DNA of 64,000 nt. Source: Allantophomopsis cytisporea. Taxonomy: Eukaryota > Ascomycota > Leotiomycetes > Phacidiales > Phacidiaceae. Location of the stretch: NCBI GenBank assembly GCA_024752435.1, contig CP103034.1, forward strand, positions 372,001-436,000. Direction: 5' to 3'. A program made the translations under genes and the position numbers. The stretch's first letter is position 1, and every line of letters begins with the position of its first letter. The notes under the pieces are model-generated. The model did not search any database and had not been told where the DNA came from. It was given only the letters and a program-made list of their open reading frames with translations. Below are positions 21,644-33,225 of the stretch, in pieces.

Positions 21644-23104
21644 CTACTCAGCCAACCCCAAAACCCTCCCAGCAACCCCATCCCACTCCTCATCCCACCT
21701 CCTCTTCCCCTCCTCCCTCGCACCGTCCCTCAAAACACCCAACTGCCTGATCCCCGCCGCACTGCCAAGCAACCTCACCAAAACATCAAGCAAGCCTTCG
21801 GCATCCACAAATCCCATCCCATTCTCGCCCTCGCGGACCAACTCCCCCCAACCCTCATACCCCGCATACCCCGCAACCGGCAGTCCCGCCCCAAACATGT
21901 CCACAACCTTCATCGGCAGATCCACGCCGCTCGAGCTCTTGTGCAGGCAGATGCCGAGGTCGGCGGCAGCCAGGAGAGTCGCGTAGTCGGTGTGGCTCAG
22001 CCACGCTGTTAAAATCGTCACGCCTTCTAGCTTCCCCTGCTCCGTGAGCGTCTTGATGCGCGCAAGGTATTTCTCCTTGTCTGGCCCCTTGCCTGTGATA
22101 ATGGCGACGAGGGGTGGGAGGGATGCTTCAGTTCTGGATGCGTGCGTCTGCGCGCTGTAGGCGACTAGTGCGTCGAGGAGGATGCCGAAGTCCTCGTCTG
22201 GCGTCCAGGATGTGGAGCTGACTATCAGGCGCATCCAACGCTGCGATAGGGCCGAGGCGTAGGGTTGGGTGGCTGGTAGACGATCCAGGAATTTCGTGCG
22301 TGTAGAGTCGTCAATCGGCTGGAAAATTTCTGCTGGGCGGTCGTGCAGTGTGAAGATTGGGCTGCGGATATTGTAGGGTGGTGCTTGTAGTTGACGTGCC
22401 ATTGCGTGCGTCACTGTGAAGGAGGCGGTTGGTGCCCAGCGGCCCAGGAAAGCTTCATAGTATTTGGATATGGAGACGAAGGGGTGTGAGGCTCCACGTG
22501 TGCCTGCTAAGATGGTCCAGCCGTAGTTGTGCCAGTCAATTAGGAGGTGGGTGTTGCGGAGGAAGCAGATTATGTAGGCGAGGAAGAGTGTTGGTATTGA
22601 GGGTGGGTTTTGTACGAGCAGCCATCGTGCTGGTTGGGAGTTGTAGGCTAAGGCGTGGATGAGAGTGTAGATTTGCCAGAGCACTTTGAGAGGGCCCGTT
22701 ATCAGGAATGGAAGGGATGTGGTTTGGAGGAGAGGCGGTGGCGGAGACAGAGGGATGATGGTTATCAATGGGCTATCCACGAGTGAGGAATGTAATGGCG
22801 ATTCTGGGGATTATCAGTGTGTTTCGACCTGGAAGGAATTGGGTAGTGTACCATTATAGCCTATTATATCTACCCGTCCACCGTGTTTTGCGATGCTCAT
22901 GGCATGGTACTGCATTCGTGGACTGCGCCCAATATCCCCGAGGACCAGCACTTGGACGGAGATCTTGGGCTCATCTTTCAACGTTGCAGCATTTTTGGTT
23001 GTGCGGGGCGGAGAATGTCGCACATATCGAGTGGGCAGTAGGAGTAAGATGCCGGTGCAGGTGGTAGATGCCAGTACGGCCAGAGTGAGAAGGAGCTCTC
23101 GCAT
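21644..23104 (-). CDS. alg1: ALG1 chitobiosyldiphosphodolichol beta-1,4-mannosyltransferase
   Basis: Adds the first mannose, from GDP-mannose, to GlcNAc2-PP-dolichol on the cytosolic face of the endoplasmic reticulum, a committed step of N-glycan assembly. Two exons, 23104-22852 and 22803-21644, with a 48-base intron, give 470 residues, close to the usual family length. Residues 1-25 are a single hydrophobic anchor (MRELLLTLAVLASTTCTGILLLLP). The glycosyltransferase-33 hallmarks are visible: LGDIGRSPRMQYHAMSIA near 55-72, LIDWHNYGWTILA near 190, FTLHDRPAEIFQP near 250, SSTSWTPDEDFGILLDAL near 290, and the nucleotide-sugar site HKSSSGVDLPMKVVDMFGAG near 380-400. It is divergently placed to the zinc transporter gene across 1.5 kb. 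Essential in yeast. Confidence 0.96.
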
Positions 23105-23400
23105 GGCTGATGGAGGTTGAGGGAGTGCAGATTTATATGTGAAGTTGTTGATGTGGCATGTTTAAAGTACTGGACCCTGGAAATTCGAAATATGGTTCGG
23201 GAGTGATATGTAGGGAAGGCTGAAAATGTTTCCGGTGGGGTGGGGTAGGATGCAGCACATGGATTGGATGTAGAAGGTGGCTGAGGATGAAGCTTAAGAT
23301 GTTTGCAACGTGAGTGGGTGAGATGTGAGTTTTCAAAGGAATGCCATGATTGTTGTTTGTCGGGAAATATGATTGGGGAATGAAGTGAGTTTCGTTGGAG

Positions 23401-23423
23401 ATGATGATGATGATGATGATGAT
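23401..23423. repeat. (ATG)n trinucleotide microsatellite
   Basis: About seven and a half perfect ATG/GAT units upstream of alg1. Confidence 0.9.
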
Positions 23424-23940
23424 TGAAGATTGAAGTTCTCGGGTATCTGTACACAGTAGAGTTCAATCAACAGCCACACCACGCAGTGCTACACCTGTCA
23501 TACACATGCAATCTAGGTACCATAGTGCATGCATAGCTAAGCCATGCACCTCGCACCTCCATGCCTCCCTCCCTTCCCTCGCTCAGGCACAAAGTCAGTC
23601 TCGTCTGTCTCTTGTCTGTCTCTCTCACTAGGTACGTACTCTCTCACTACGTGCATCATGTCATTTGCTAATGAATAGCTCTCCCGCATTCCTCTTGGAA
23701 TTCAGGCCAGACCAACGGACAAGGGCAAAAGTGCTACGCAAGTGCTAGATCCCTGTTCCTGCATCCCATATGACGACGTCTAGGGGACGCGCACACTCTT
23801 CCAAGCGCCATTCGCATTGACATTACACATTCCCATTTGAATTTCAATGGGTGGAAGTGGGTCCAGGTTGATCTACCTACATCTCTGTGCTGCGTATCTA
23901 GTTCCCCTATCGAAGCTGGGGAAAAGGACGGACTACCTCA

Positions 23941-23980
23941 TGTGACTGGTGACTGGTGGTGACTGGTGACTGGTGACTGG
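23941..23980. repeat. GACTGGT heptamer tandem repeat
   Basis: Five close copies of GACTGGT, one separated by an extra GGT, in the shared promoter region. Confidence 0.9.
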
Positions 23981-24094
23981 GAAAAGCAAGAGGAGAGGCA
24001 AGGTAAAGTATGTGAGATCAAGGAAGGTATCGTATCGTAGCATCCGCATGAATGAATGATTAAAACTACCAATCATGACCGACCGACCTACCTG

Positions 24095-24122
24095 AACTAC
24101 TTACTACTTACTACTTACTACT
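24095..24122. repeat. CTACTTA tandem repeat
   Basis: About four copies of a seven-base CTACTTA unit upstream of the zinc transporter gene. Confidence 0.85.
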
Positions 24123-24638
24123 CCGCAGCCACACCCACTCACCCACTCACCCACACACCCACACACTTCTCTCCATCTCAGTCACACATACATCACCACA
24201 ACCACATCCACTGACTTCTCTTCAACATCATCCACAATCAATTCACAACAATCAACAACATTCAACCCTCAACCGCACACGGTCGCTCATTCATTCTTCA
24301 TCATTCATTCAGTCAATCAATTAAAAAATAAATTAAAAATAAATGAAAAGCAAACATCTCTCGATCTTGCTGCGTACACACAACCCAACACAGAATAAAG
24401 TTCAATTGGCTCGTGTCACGACTACTAGACTATCCGTGTTACGATAACCAAAGCTACTCGTAACTCTCGAATTTCCACCCCTGGTTCACCCCATCGGCTG
24501 CACATCGCTGTTCGCGTCCGCCCGAACTGTGCACATCCACAACTACTCTCGCACACCGAATGCGCGCCGACGAGTGAAATCTTCGAGCCTCGAAGCTCGA
24601 CAACTCTCACTTCCGACCCCATATACCCCCGTCCCATC

Positions 24639-26409
24639 ATGGCTTCAACATATGCCCTTCCAGTATCAGCAATGACACATAGCCATCATGCTCATGCTCA
24701 TGCTCATGCTCATGCTCATATCCATTCGCATTCCCACTCTCACTCTCACTCTCACTCACCAAATCCGGCAGGTGCCCAGGAAAAGCTACATACACAATAT
24801 CTTCCATATCCAAAACGAGAAAAGAATGGCCATACTCATACCCATTCTGAGCCGCTTTCGCCTGGCCCCGATCACTCCCATATTCATGTCCACGGTCATT
24901 CTCCCGACCATCTTCACCATCACTCCCATGGTCACTCCCACGATCACTCCCACGATCACTCCCACGATCACTCCCACAATCATCACGATCACAATATGAA
25001 CAGCGGCCATACACATACTTCATCCTGTAATGGCCATGGACACAAGCAGAACGGAAACACTTTCTCTCCGACCCTCACTGATTTCAGCAGCTATGAGCCA
25101 ATCGGCGGAGTTGTGACAGTGGATGGGGCGGCCAGTGCAGCCGTGAAGGAGAGGTCTCGATTTACAGCATTTTTATTACCATATTGCGAAGGAACACCAT
25201 TACTGCATACCATTTTGATTGAGAAGGATTCTCGCCGCATTTTCTATTTCATGGGGTATGCAATCCACTTGAGTTTGTTGTGAGGTGCCTTACTGATGCT
25301 CACCAGGTTGAATCTCGCATTCATGCTCGTTCAAGCATTCTACGGTTTCGTCACCGACTCTCTCGGTCTCCTTAGCGATAGTATACATATGTTCTTTGAT
25401 TGTTTGGCCCTTGCAATGGGTTTGTTCGCTGCCGTGGCTAGTAAATGGCCGGCCAGTGAACGATTTCCATACGGATTCAGCAAGATAGAGAGTCTGTCTG
25501 GATTCGGGAATGGCGTGTTTCTCATGTGGGTATATCGGGAAATGGGATGAAATCAATTTACTGACAGAATTTAGGCTCATTAGTATCGAAATCATCATCG
25601 AGGCAGTGGAAAGACTCGCAGAGGGACGAGAAACGAAGCGTCTATTGGAGCTTTTCATTGTCAGCTCTCTGGGTTTGACGGTTAATCTGGTCGGCATGGC
25701 CTGTTTTGGTCATCACCACCACGGTCACGATCACTCTCACGGAGACCATTCTCACGGCCATGGCCACGATCACGCACATCACGACCATTCACACTCGCAT
25801 TCTCACGATGAGAAACACTCCCACGGTCATTCCCACGACCCATCTCCTGCAACGCCTCTCACCGTATCTCACGACCACTCGCACCACCACAATCATGATC
25901 ATGATAACGAAAACATGCGCGGCTTATTCTTACACGTCCTCGCCGATACAATGGGTTCTGCAGCAGTCATTGTTTCCACAATCCTTATGTACTTCCTTGA
26001 CTGGCCCGGCTGGGATCCGCTCGCTTCCTGCCTAATCGCAGTCCTCATCTTCGCCTCCTCCGTCCCGCTAGTTATCTCCTCAGCGCGCAAGCTTCTGCTC
26101 ACTGTGCCTGCTGATACTGAGTATTCGCTGCGTAATACGCTTGCTGGCGTCTCCGGTCTGCGTGGTGTAGCATCCTACTCTGTCCCGAAATTCTGGATTG
26201 GGGAGAATGAGGATAAGGGGACTGTTGTATTGGGCGTCATTCATGTTATTGCGACGAAGCAGGCTGATCTGGAGGATGTCAGACAGCGTACGAGGGATTT
26301 CTTGGCTGAGAACGGGATGGATGTGGTAGTACAGGTGGATCGGGAGGGGATGGGGAGGTGTTGGTGCTTGGGGGATGCGGAGAGGAGTCCCGTTAGTTCG
26401 AGATTCTAG
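24639..26409 (+). CDS. msc2: Cation diffusion facilitator zinc transporter, MSC2/ZnT5-like
   Basis: Zinc/proton antiporter that loads zinc into the secretory pathway (endoplasmic reticulum/Golgi). Exons 24639-25255, 25307-25525 and 25575-26409 give 556 residues. The N-terminal 135 residues are a His-rich tail made of HAHAH, HSHSHS and HDHSHDHS runs. Membrane segments start near residue 195. The metal site of the transmembrane domain reads SDSIHMFFD near 227-235 (HxxxD pair) and HVLADTMGSA after the loop, and GFSKIESLSGFGNGVFLM is a CDF hallmark. A second, long His-rich cytosolic loop (about residues 335-405) separates helices IV and V, and a short C-terminal domain follows. Yeast MSC2 has extra N-terminal helices that are absent here, so ZnT7/S. 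pombe Cis4-like is an alternative name. Tandem His repeats are encoded by short DNA repeats. Confidence 0.93.
24687..24719. repeat. CATGCT hexamer repeat coding for His-Ala
   Basis: Five and a half perfect copies inside the first exon of the zinc transporter, encoding alternating His and Ala. Confidence 0.95.
24921..24980. repeat. 12-base minisatellite coding for His-Ser-His-Asp
   Basis: Five 12-base units (consensus CACTCCCACGAT; first and last units have two and one changes) inside the zinc transporter reading frame. The unit is a multiple of three, so copy-number change would lengthen the His-rich tail without breaking the frame. Confidence 0.95.
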
Positions 26410-27210
26410 ATGTGATATGTTTTTATGGCATCATTATTGCATGTGGAGTTTGGGTAGATAGCAAGCATATTGAATATTCATGATACCTGTTGTTGTCTGG
26501 TCTTTGGCTTGTGTGCTGGTGATTCCAGATCATGTATCTTTTACGACTGGATGATAAAACCATAGAACAAATCGAACAACGAGAATACATAAAACAACCA
26601 GACCAATCGACAAAATGACCAAGTCCTTGGATTCCGTGCAGTACTGTCGGACATGCATTCGCATTCAACCCTGTCGCTCATCCATCGCTCTGCAGTTTTG
26701 GCATGCCAGATCCTCTCAGCGATGCCTTGCCTTGCCTCGCCTTTCTTGATCCCACCACTCTCGGCTGTGCCTCTTCCCCGGATCCACATTCTCGGCCCAG
26801 CGCCCCAGCACGCCCTTCTCCAATACCCCAGAGCGGCCGCCCAGCCTCGGTATCAGCATGCATGTGGCAGCGAAAAGGTAAGGTATGGGGGTTGCACCAC
26901 CCTCCCCACCGCAACCGCAACCGCATCCGCTATAGCAACCGCAACCGCGTCGCGGCCGGTGGGAATGAGGTAAGGCCAGAAGCTTCATAAGCCTCTTCTT
27001 TTCTTCTTTCCTTCTACGACTCCCCTCTTCTCTCTCCCCTCTCTTCTGGTTTGCGTGCATCTCTGCACTCGTCTTAATTGATTGTCTGAATTGCATCGTT
27101 GCTTCGTCATTCGACGCTGACTTGCGAGCTGCTTACGATTCATCTTACCTACTACTTACTGATTGACACGTATTGTTTACACCCCTCTTCTCCTCCACTT
27201 GCTCCCAATA
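26410..27210. other. Intergenic between zinc transporter and carnitine carrier
   Basis: 800 bases in the tandem (both plus-strand) arrangement. The right half is pyrimidine-rich (TTCTTTTCTTC..CTCCCCTCTC at 26990-27050), typical of a fungal promoter/leader. Contains the CCGCAA repeat at 26908. Overlapping open frames on both strands come from the GC-rich repeat and carry no domain. Confidence 0.6.
26908..26949. repeat. Imperfect CCGCAA hexamer repeat
   Basis: Two blocks of CCGCAACCGCAACCGC-type sequence separated by a short TATAG interruption, in the carnitine carrier promoter. Confidence 0.85.
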
Positions 27211-28316
27211 ATGTCGTCCGACAAACTCCCCGCCGCCCAGAAACTCAATGCCGAGCTGGATGCTGCAAAGGCTCATCTGCCTGCCCCCGTCGCTGGCCAT
27301 ATCCCCTCCGTGCCGGAGTCCAAGGCCGAGTTGAAGAAGGAAGCTGCTGAAGTTGCTAAGTCGTCACTCTCTGGTCTGCGCAGTCTGGCGGCTGGTGGCT
27401 TCGGAGGCGTGTGTGCTGTTATTGTGGGCCATCCCTTCGATCTGGTCAAGGTGAGGCTGCAGACCGCCGAGCGCGGTGTTTACAAGAGTGCGCTTGATGT
27501 GGTGCGGAAGAGTGTGGCCAAGGATGGGCTGGGGAGGGGATTGTATGCTGGTGTTAGTGCACCGTTGGTGGGGGTTACGCCTATGTGTTTGTCTCCCTGC
27601 CATATCCTCGATGTCTTCCGCATCGGCATGTGCTAACATTCCCAGTCGCCGTCTCCTTCTGGGGTTACGACGTAGGAAAGAACCTGGTCCGGCGCTTCTC
27701 CACCGTCGAAAACGATACCCTCAGCGTGGCGCAGGTCTCTGCCGCTGGTTTCTTCTCTGCTATCCCTATGACGATTATCACTGCGCCCTTCGAGCGCGTA
27801 AAAGTGCTTCTGCAGATTCAGGGCCAGAAGACCCTTGCGCCTGGCGAGAAGCCAAAGTATGCTGGCGGCGTGGATGTCGTGCGCCAGCTGTACAAGGAGG
27901 GTGGTATCCGTTCTGTCTTCCGTGGCTCTGCGGCTACACTTGCTCGCGATGGGCCTGGCAGTGCGGCATACTTTGCTACTTACGAGTATATCAAGCGCCG
28001 ACTCACGCCTGTGGATCCAGTGACTGGCAAGCCGAGCGGAAATCTAAGTCTTACGGCTATTACGTGTGCTGGTGCCGCTGCTGGTGTTGCGATGTGGATT
28101 CCTGTGTTCCCTGTCGATACGGTGAAGAGTAGACTGCAAACTATGGAGGGGAAGCCCACTGTTGGAGGCGTTATCTCCGGATTGTACTCGAAGGGAGGCG
28201 TGAAGGCTTTCTTCCCTGGCTTTGGACCGGCTCTTGCTAGGGCGGTGCCAGCTAATGCGGCGACTTTCTTGGGAGTTGAGTTGGCGCATCAGTTTATGAA
28301 TAAGACTTTTGGTTGA
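27211..28316 (+). CDS. acuH: Mitochondrial carnitine/acylcarnitine carrier
   Basis: Inner-membrane exchanger that brings acetyl- and acylcarnitine into mitochondria in return for free carnitine; needed for growth on acetate and fatty acids (Aspergillus AcuH, yeast Crc1). Exons 27211-27586 and 27646-28316, joined across a 59-base intron, give 348 residues. The three mitochondrial-carrier repeats are visible with their signature P-x-D/E-x-x-K/R motifs: GHPFDLVKVRLQ near residue 75, TAPFERVKVLLQ near 190, and VFPVDTVKSRLQ near 295; the second has Glu and Arg, as is usual for carnitine carriers. The sequence GFFSAIPMTIITAPFERVK is typical for this subfamily. An N-terminal 55-residue Ala/Lys/Glu-rich extension precedes the first helix, as in other filamentous fungi. 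Confidence 0.95.
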
Positions 28317-29577
28317 AGAGTTATGGTGATGGCCGAGCTTGATGAGATGTTAATGCTAGACTGTATAAGTGGGGACTGGGAGTGAAGGGCCATATAGATG
28401 GAGGCTTCGAGGCTATTGGTGGCTGTTAAGTTGTGAGGTTGTTAGATTTCCTTTCTATGGGAGGTACTCTTGCTTCATGATCTGGGATGCTTGTAGGAAT
28501 GAGGCATTAGATTCCGACTCGGTGTATCTACAGAGCTGGGACTGGATTATCTATGAGAAGGCTGAGTGTAGAAGAGATTAGGAACTAAGAGTATAAAACC
28601 AAAGAGACTACTACTGGTGTGAGAGGCGCATGTACTGTACAATGTGGTTGAGGAAGATCAGCTGATGACTTTATCTCCCGTGGTGTATTTATTGGATGCG
28701 CAAAAACTGAATCGTGAAAATTTGAAAGTTGAGATTGAGGAAAATGCATATTCGTTACCTCGGTAGTCATCTATCCTATACCATCCTATAGATCCCAAGA
28801 AAGAATTGCGGTGATTACCTGTTTTGCTCTGGAAGCCAGGGATAAGAACAAGTCAAAGGAAAAGGAGAAAAGAAGTGATATGATTGGTCTGAGATCGTCT
28901 GTACCTTTCTTGCCGTGTCATGAGAATGGTTGCTAATATGAGATCGTTGATGGCTTTCTGTGCCGTCTTCGATCATGCCCAAAAGCGAGTCTGAAAAGTT
29001 TACAGCCCCAAATAGGATATAAGAAAGCCACAACTCACCCATTATTATTATTATCATGGAGAAATATATCGTAAGCAGCAGAATATGGTTTTCAAGAAGA
29101 GATTCATGATTGGTTTTTATATATGTTGCCTTAATTTCCACCTGGGCATGCAGGCATTCATGCACAAATCCGGGCATGTGAATAAATTTTGTGCGTGTGA
29201 GCTGCATTCAACTCTCTCACTTCAAGACATTCATCAGCTGGACTCTTTCATAGAGCCACAACCCTCGAACATTCCCTGCCTTACCAGTTTCGTCCTTTCG
29301 GCCTCTCCGCACGATATTTCTCATATGTATAAATCCCAATCGCTGGATGACTAGAGTTCTCTATGCGCGACTGAGCCAGAACTCACCAACGTGCTTCATA
29401 CACTCACTCGCCGCGCGATCTCTTCACACCCGCACCCAGACATCCTCGATCTTCAGCCTTGCAAAACTTGCACAAGTCTCACAACCACGTCCCACGACAA
29501 CAACCATCCCCACACTCCTTCAATCTCGAGCTACGCCGTCCGCTCGACATTACATACACACACATCCCGCACGCAAA
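28317..29577. other. Intergenic before nma111
   Basis: 1.26 kb. The left part is the carnitine carrier 3' region. From 29347 an ATG opens a frame that runs without a stop into nma111, so 29347-29577 may be leader or coding (see the finding). A CATTATTATTATTATCATGG run lies near 29040. Confidence 0.5.
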
Positions 29578-32500
29578 ATGGCCGGAGCAAATGGCACGCG
29601 AAGCAGCAAGAGGAAACAGCATCCTGCGCCTGTCGACGAGCGCCCGCAGAAACAGCACAAGGCTGTGAATGGCAAGGAGTCGGCCGGCGAGAACACACCT
29701 GATGTGTGCGACGAGTACATAGTCGAGGAGGAGGAGGATGCCTCGAATAGATTACCCACCCTCGTGGGAAGCGCTGCCGACTCTGCGGAGTGGCAGGCTA
29801 CTTTGGAAAAGGTCGTGAGAAATGTCGTCTCCATCCGTTTCTGTCAACCTTGCGCCTTCGATACGGATCCTGCTCTTACGAGTGAGGCGACGGGTTTTGT
29901 GGTGGATGCTGAGAGGGGTTTGATCTTAACGAATCGCCATGTTGTTGGATCGGGTCCTTTCACTGGTTATGTGGTTTTTGATAACCATGAGGGTAAGTGA
30001 TGTCATTTTTTTCATGAACTTTTTGATTTTTTAATTTTCTTTTACAAAATACTTACTGTGCTACAGAGGTCGATGCTTTCCCAGTGTATCGCGATCCCGT
30101 CCATGACTTTGGTATCCTTCGATTCGATCCAAAAGCTATCAAATATATGCCCGTTACAGCCCTCACGCTTCGACCTGATTTAGCAAAGGTCGGCGCGGAA
30201 ATTAGAGTTGTGGGTAACGATGCTGGAGAAAAGCTTAGTATTCTTTCGGGTATCATCAGTCGTCTGGACAGAAATGCTCCAGAATACGGCGATGGATACA
30301 GCGATTTCAACACAAATTACATCCAGGCTGCTGCTGCTGCCAGTGGAGGAAGTTCCGGTTCGCCAGTTGTGAACTTGGCCGGTCATGCGATCGCATTACA
30401 AGCTGGTGGTAGAGCAGATGGTGCTGCGACAGATTATTTTCTTCCTTTGGATCGCCCGTTACGAGCATTAAAGTGCATCCAAGACGGCATGCCAATCACT
30501 CGTGGTACTATTCAGTGCCAGTGGTTGATCAAGCCTTTTGATGAGTGTCGACGACTTGGTCTGACCCCAGAGTGGGAGAGTGCTATTCGCAAGACATTCC
30601 CTAAGGAGACAGGTGCCCTTGTGGCCGAAATTGTTCTCCCAGAAGGTCCGTCAGACCAAAAGATTGAGGAAGGTGATGTCCTGATCAAGGTAAATGATCA
30701 GCTTCTTACACAATTTGTTCTTTTGGATGATATCCTTGACACAAATGTTGGTAACAAGGTCAAGCTCCTTCTTCAACGTGGAGGCGAGGACCTTGAAGTC
30801 GAAGTGGAGGTTGGTGACCTTCACAAAATTACTCCAGACCGATTTGTCACCGTGTCTGGATCTAGTTTCCATGATCTCTCATATCAACAAGCTCGCCTTT
30901 ACGCCGTTGCTTGTAAGGGTGTCTTCGTCTGTGAGGCGACTGGTTCATTCCGTTTCGAAAGTACCGATGCGGGATGGATGATTCAAACCGTTGATGGAAA
31001 GGCCACTCCAGATCTGGATACTTTCATTGAAGTTTTCAAGGACATTCCGGATAGGAGCCGAGTTGTAGTAACATACAAACATCTCCGAGACCTTCACACC
31101 CTAGGAACTGGAATCATTTACGTCGATCGTCACTGGTCTAAGACCATGAGAATGGCTACCAGAAACGACTCGACTGGACTTTGGGACTTCAAGGATATTG
31201 CCGATGCTGTTCCCGCTAAGCCACTGGTTCCACGATCCGCTACTTTCATTCAGCTGGACAACACTCAGCATCCAGCCGCTGCTGATGTCGTCCGCAGCTT
31301 TGTTCGTATTACATGTAACATGCCAGTCAAGCTTGACGGTTTCCCACGAAACCGCAAGTGGGGTGTTGGTGTAGTTATTGACGCTGCACAAGGTCTTGTC
31401 GTGGTTTCTCGAGCCATCGTACCATATGACCTGTGCGATATCAGCGTTACCATCGCCGATTCCATTTTGGTGGACGGTAAGGTCGTTTTCTTGCATCCAT
31501 TGCAAAATTATGCTATTATCAAATATGATCCATCATTGGTGGACGCCCCTGTACAAAGCGCCAAGTTGGCCACAGAAGCTGTCAAGCAAGGCGCTTCAAC
31601 TTATTTCCTTGGTTTCAATCAAAACATGCGTATTGTAATTGCGAAAACTACTATTACGGACATCACTGCTGTCGCTATTCCCGCCAACGCTTCTGCTCCA
31701 CGATACCGCGCCCTCAACGTCGATGCCATTACTGTCGATACTGCGCTCAGTGGTCAATGTGGAAGTGGTGTACTTGTCAGCGAAGATGGTACCGTTCAGG
31801 CTTTGTGGCTCACCTACCTCGGTGAGCGTAACCCTCACACTCAAAAAGATACCGATTACCATCTCGGTCTCGCCACCCCAACCCTTCTCCCAGTCATCTC
31901 TCAGATTCAACAAGGAAATGCTCCAAAGCTCCGTATGTTATCTGTTGAGTTCAATGCCATTCAAATGAGTCAAGCCCGTATTATGGGTGTCTCAGAAGAA
32001 TGGATTGCCAAGGTTGCTCTCGACAACTCCTCCCGTCACCAGCTCTTCATGGTCCGTAAGCGTACTTTCGAGCGTGGCGGCCAGTCCGGAACCTTGATGG
32101 AAGGAGACGTTCTCCTCTCCCTCAACGGCAAGATCATTACTCGTGTTTCAGAACTTGATGTCATGTACGACCATGAAGTCCTTGATGCTGTTGTCGTCCG
32201 TGATAGCCAGGAGCTTAGCATCAAGGTCTCGACCGTCGACGCCAACGATCTCGAAACTGACGCTGCTCTCTCCTTCTGTGGTGCTATCCTCCACAGACCC
32301 CACCATGCTGTTCGCCAACAAATCAGCAAGCTTCACAGTGAGGTCTACGTATCATCGCGAGCCCGCGGAAGCCCAGCATCGCAGTACGGTCTCGCGCCAA
32401 CCAACTTCATCACTGCCGTCAATGGTGTGCCTACACCTGATCTCGACGCTTTCATTCGCGAGACCATCAAAATCCCTGATAACACCTGTGAGTATTCCCC

Positions 32501-32793
32501 TTAACTTATGTTTTTTATTATGGTATTAATTCCTCCCAGACTTCCGCCTCAAGGCCATGACCTTCGACAACGTGCCGTGGGTCGTTACCATGAAGAAGAA
32601 TGATCACTACTTCCCTGCCACCCACTGGATCAAGGACCCTGCGGAGGAGAGTGGCTGGAAGCGCATCACGTACGAGCACGGAAAGGCGATCAAGGGTGAG
32701 GGTCATGAGGGGATTAACGTTGTGCCGGTTGATGCTGTAGATGTCGATGAAGATATGGGACTTGCTGCTGAGATGGATGCAAAGAAGGTCTGA
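29578..32793 (+). CDS. nma111: Nma111 pro-apoptotic serine protease (HtrA-like)
   Basis: Nuclear HtrA/Omi-type serine protease involved in heat tolerance and apoptosis-like death. Exons 29578-29992, 30067-32487 and 32540-32793 give 1029 residues, the usual family length. Residues 8-30 are basic (SSKRKQHP) and may be a nuclear localisation signal. The first protease domain has the full triad: His121 in LTNRHVV, Asp152 in VHDFGILRFD, and Ser235 in SGGSSGSPV. PDZ domains follow (for example GDVLIKVNDQLL near 310), then a second, degenerate protease domain without a catalytic Ser motif (GQCGSGVLVSEDG) and further PDZ-like segments (GDVLLSLNGKIITR). The tail ends in an acidic segment. I start at 29578 because the ATG has a good context and gives the family N-terminus; an in-frame ATG at 29347 would add 77 residues. 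Confidence 0.95.
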
Positions 32794-33225
32794 TACTGTC
32801 GTAAATAGACGCGGCTTGGCAAATTACAGTTCATAGTGTGGATACCGGCTTGTATTATACATCAATGCATGGATGGTGTTTATGTTGCTTAGCTGAATTG
32901 CATTTCCTAAGGAAGACTGGAAGGGTGGTGTGATTGTGCATCGATTGAACTTGTATAAGTGAGTCCTTTTATCGTAGTAGCAGCACTGCTATTTGGGTCT
33001 GGAACATTATAGCTTGTAGCCTTCTGTATAAAACTACTGGTACTGTGTGGATTTGTATATGAATCGACACCACGCCACGCTATGTGCCAAGACTAAACTA
33101 ACAACAGGAGATGCATAAAACAAACGGGAATAGCCACCATGAACAACAATACAAAAAGGTAAAGTTGGGTAAAAGGTTTGGGACGAGATTCAAATAGGGT
33201 CGGTATCTCCAACCAATACATCTCA
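32794..33225. other. Convergent 3' intergenic region
   Basis: 432 bases between nma111 and the converging J-domain gene. AT-rich with ordinary 3'-end character; nothing else seen. Confidence 0.6.

Larger units (their letters stand above)
23105..24638. promoter_or_regulatory. Divergent promoter region of alg1 and the zinc transporter gene
   Basis: 1.5 kb between two divergently transcribed housekeeping genes. It has several simple repeats (GAT at 23401, GACTGGT at 23941, CTACTTA at 24095) and a long CA-rich, G-poor stretch from 24120 to 24320 directly before the transporter, which looks like a fungal pyrimidine-type promoter or leader. No coding region recognised. Confidence 0.55.

Noticed and set aside
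4310..22780. Possible secondary-metabolite gene cluster (oxidases, acetyltransferase, esterase, transporter)
   Set aside because: No polyketide synthase, peptide synthetase, terpene synthase or pathway regulator is present, the acetyltransferase is broken, and gene spacing and orientation do not suggest a cluster.
23941..24180. Clustered short repeats considered as a CRISPR-like array
   Set aside because: Units are contiguous tandem copies without spacers, in a eukaryotic promoter.
24637..25023. Minus-strand frame of 128 codons rich in Gly-Ser-Asp-Arg repeats
   Set aside because: It is the reverse reading of the His-rich repeats in the zinc transporter exon.
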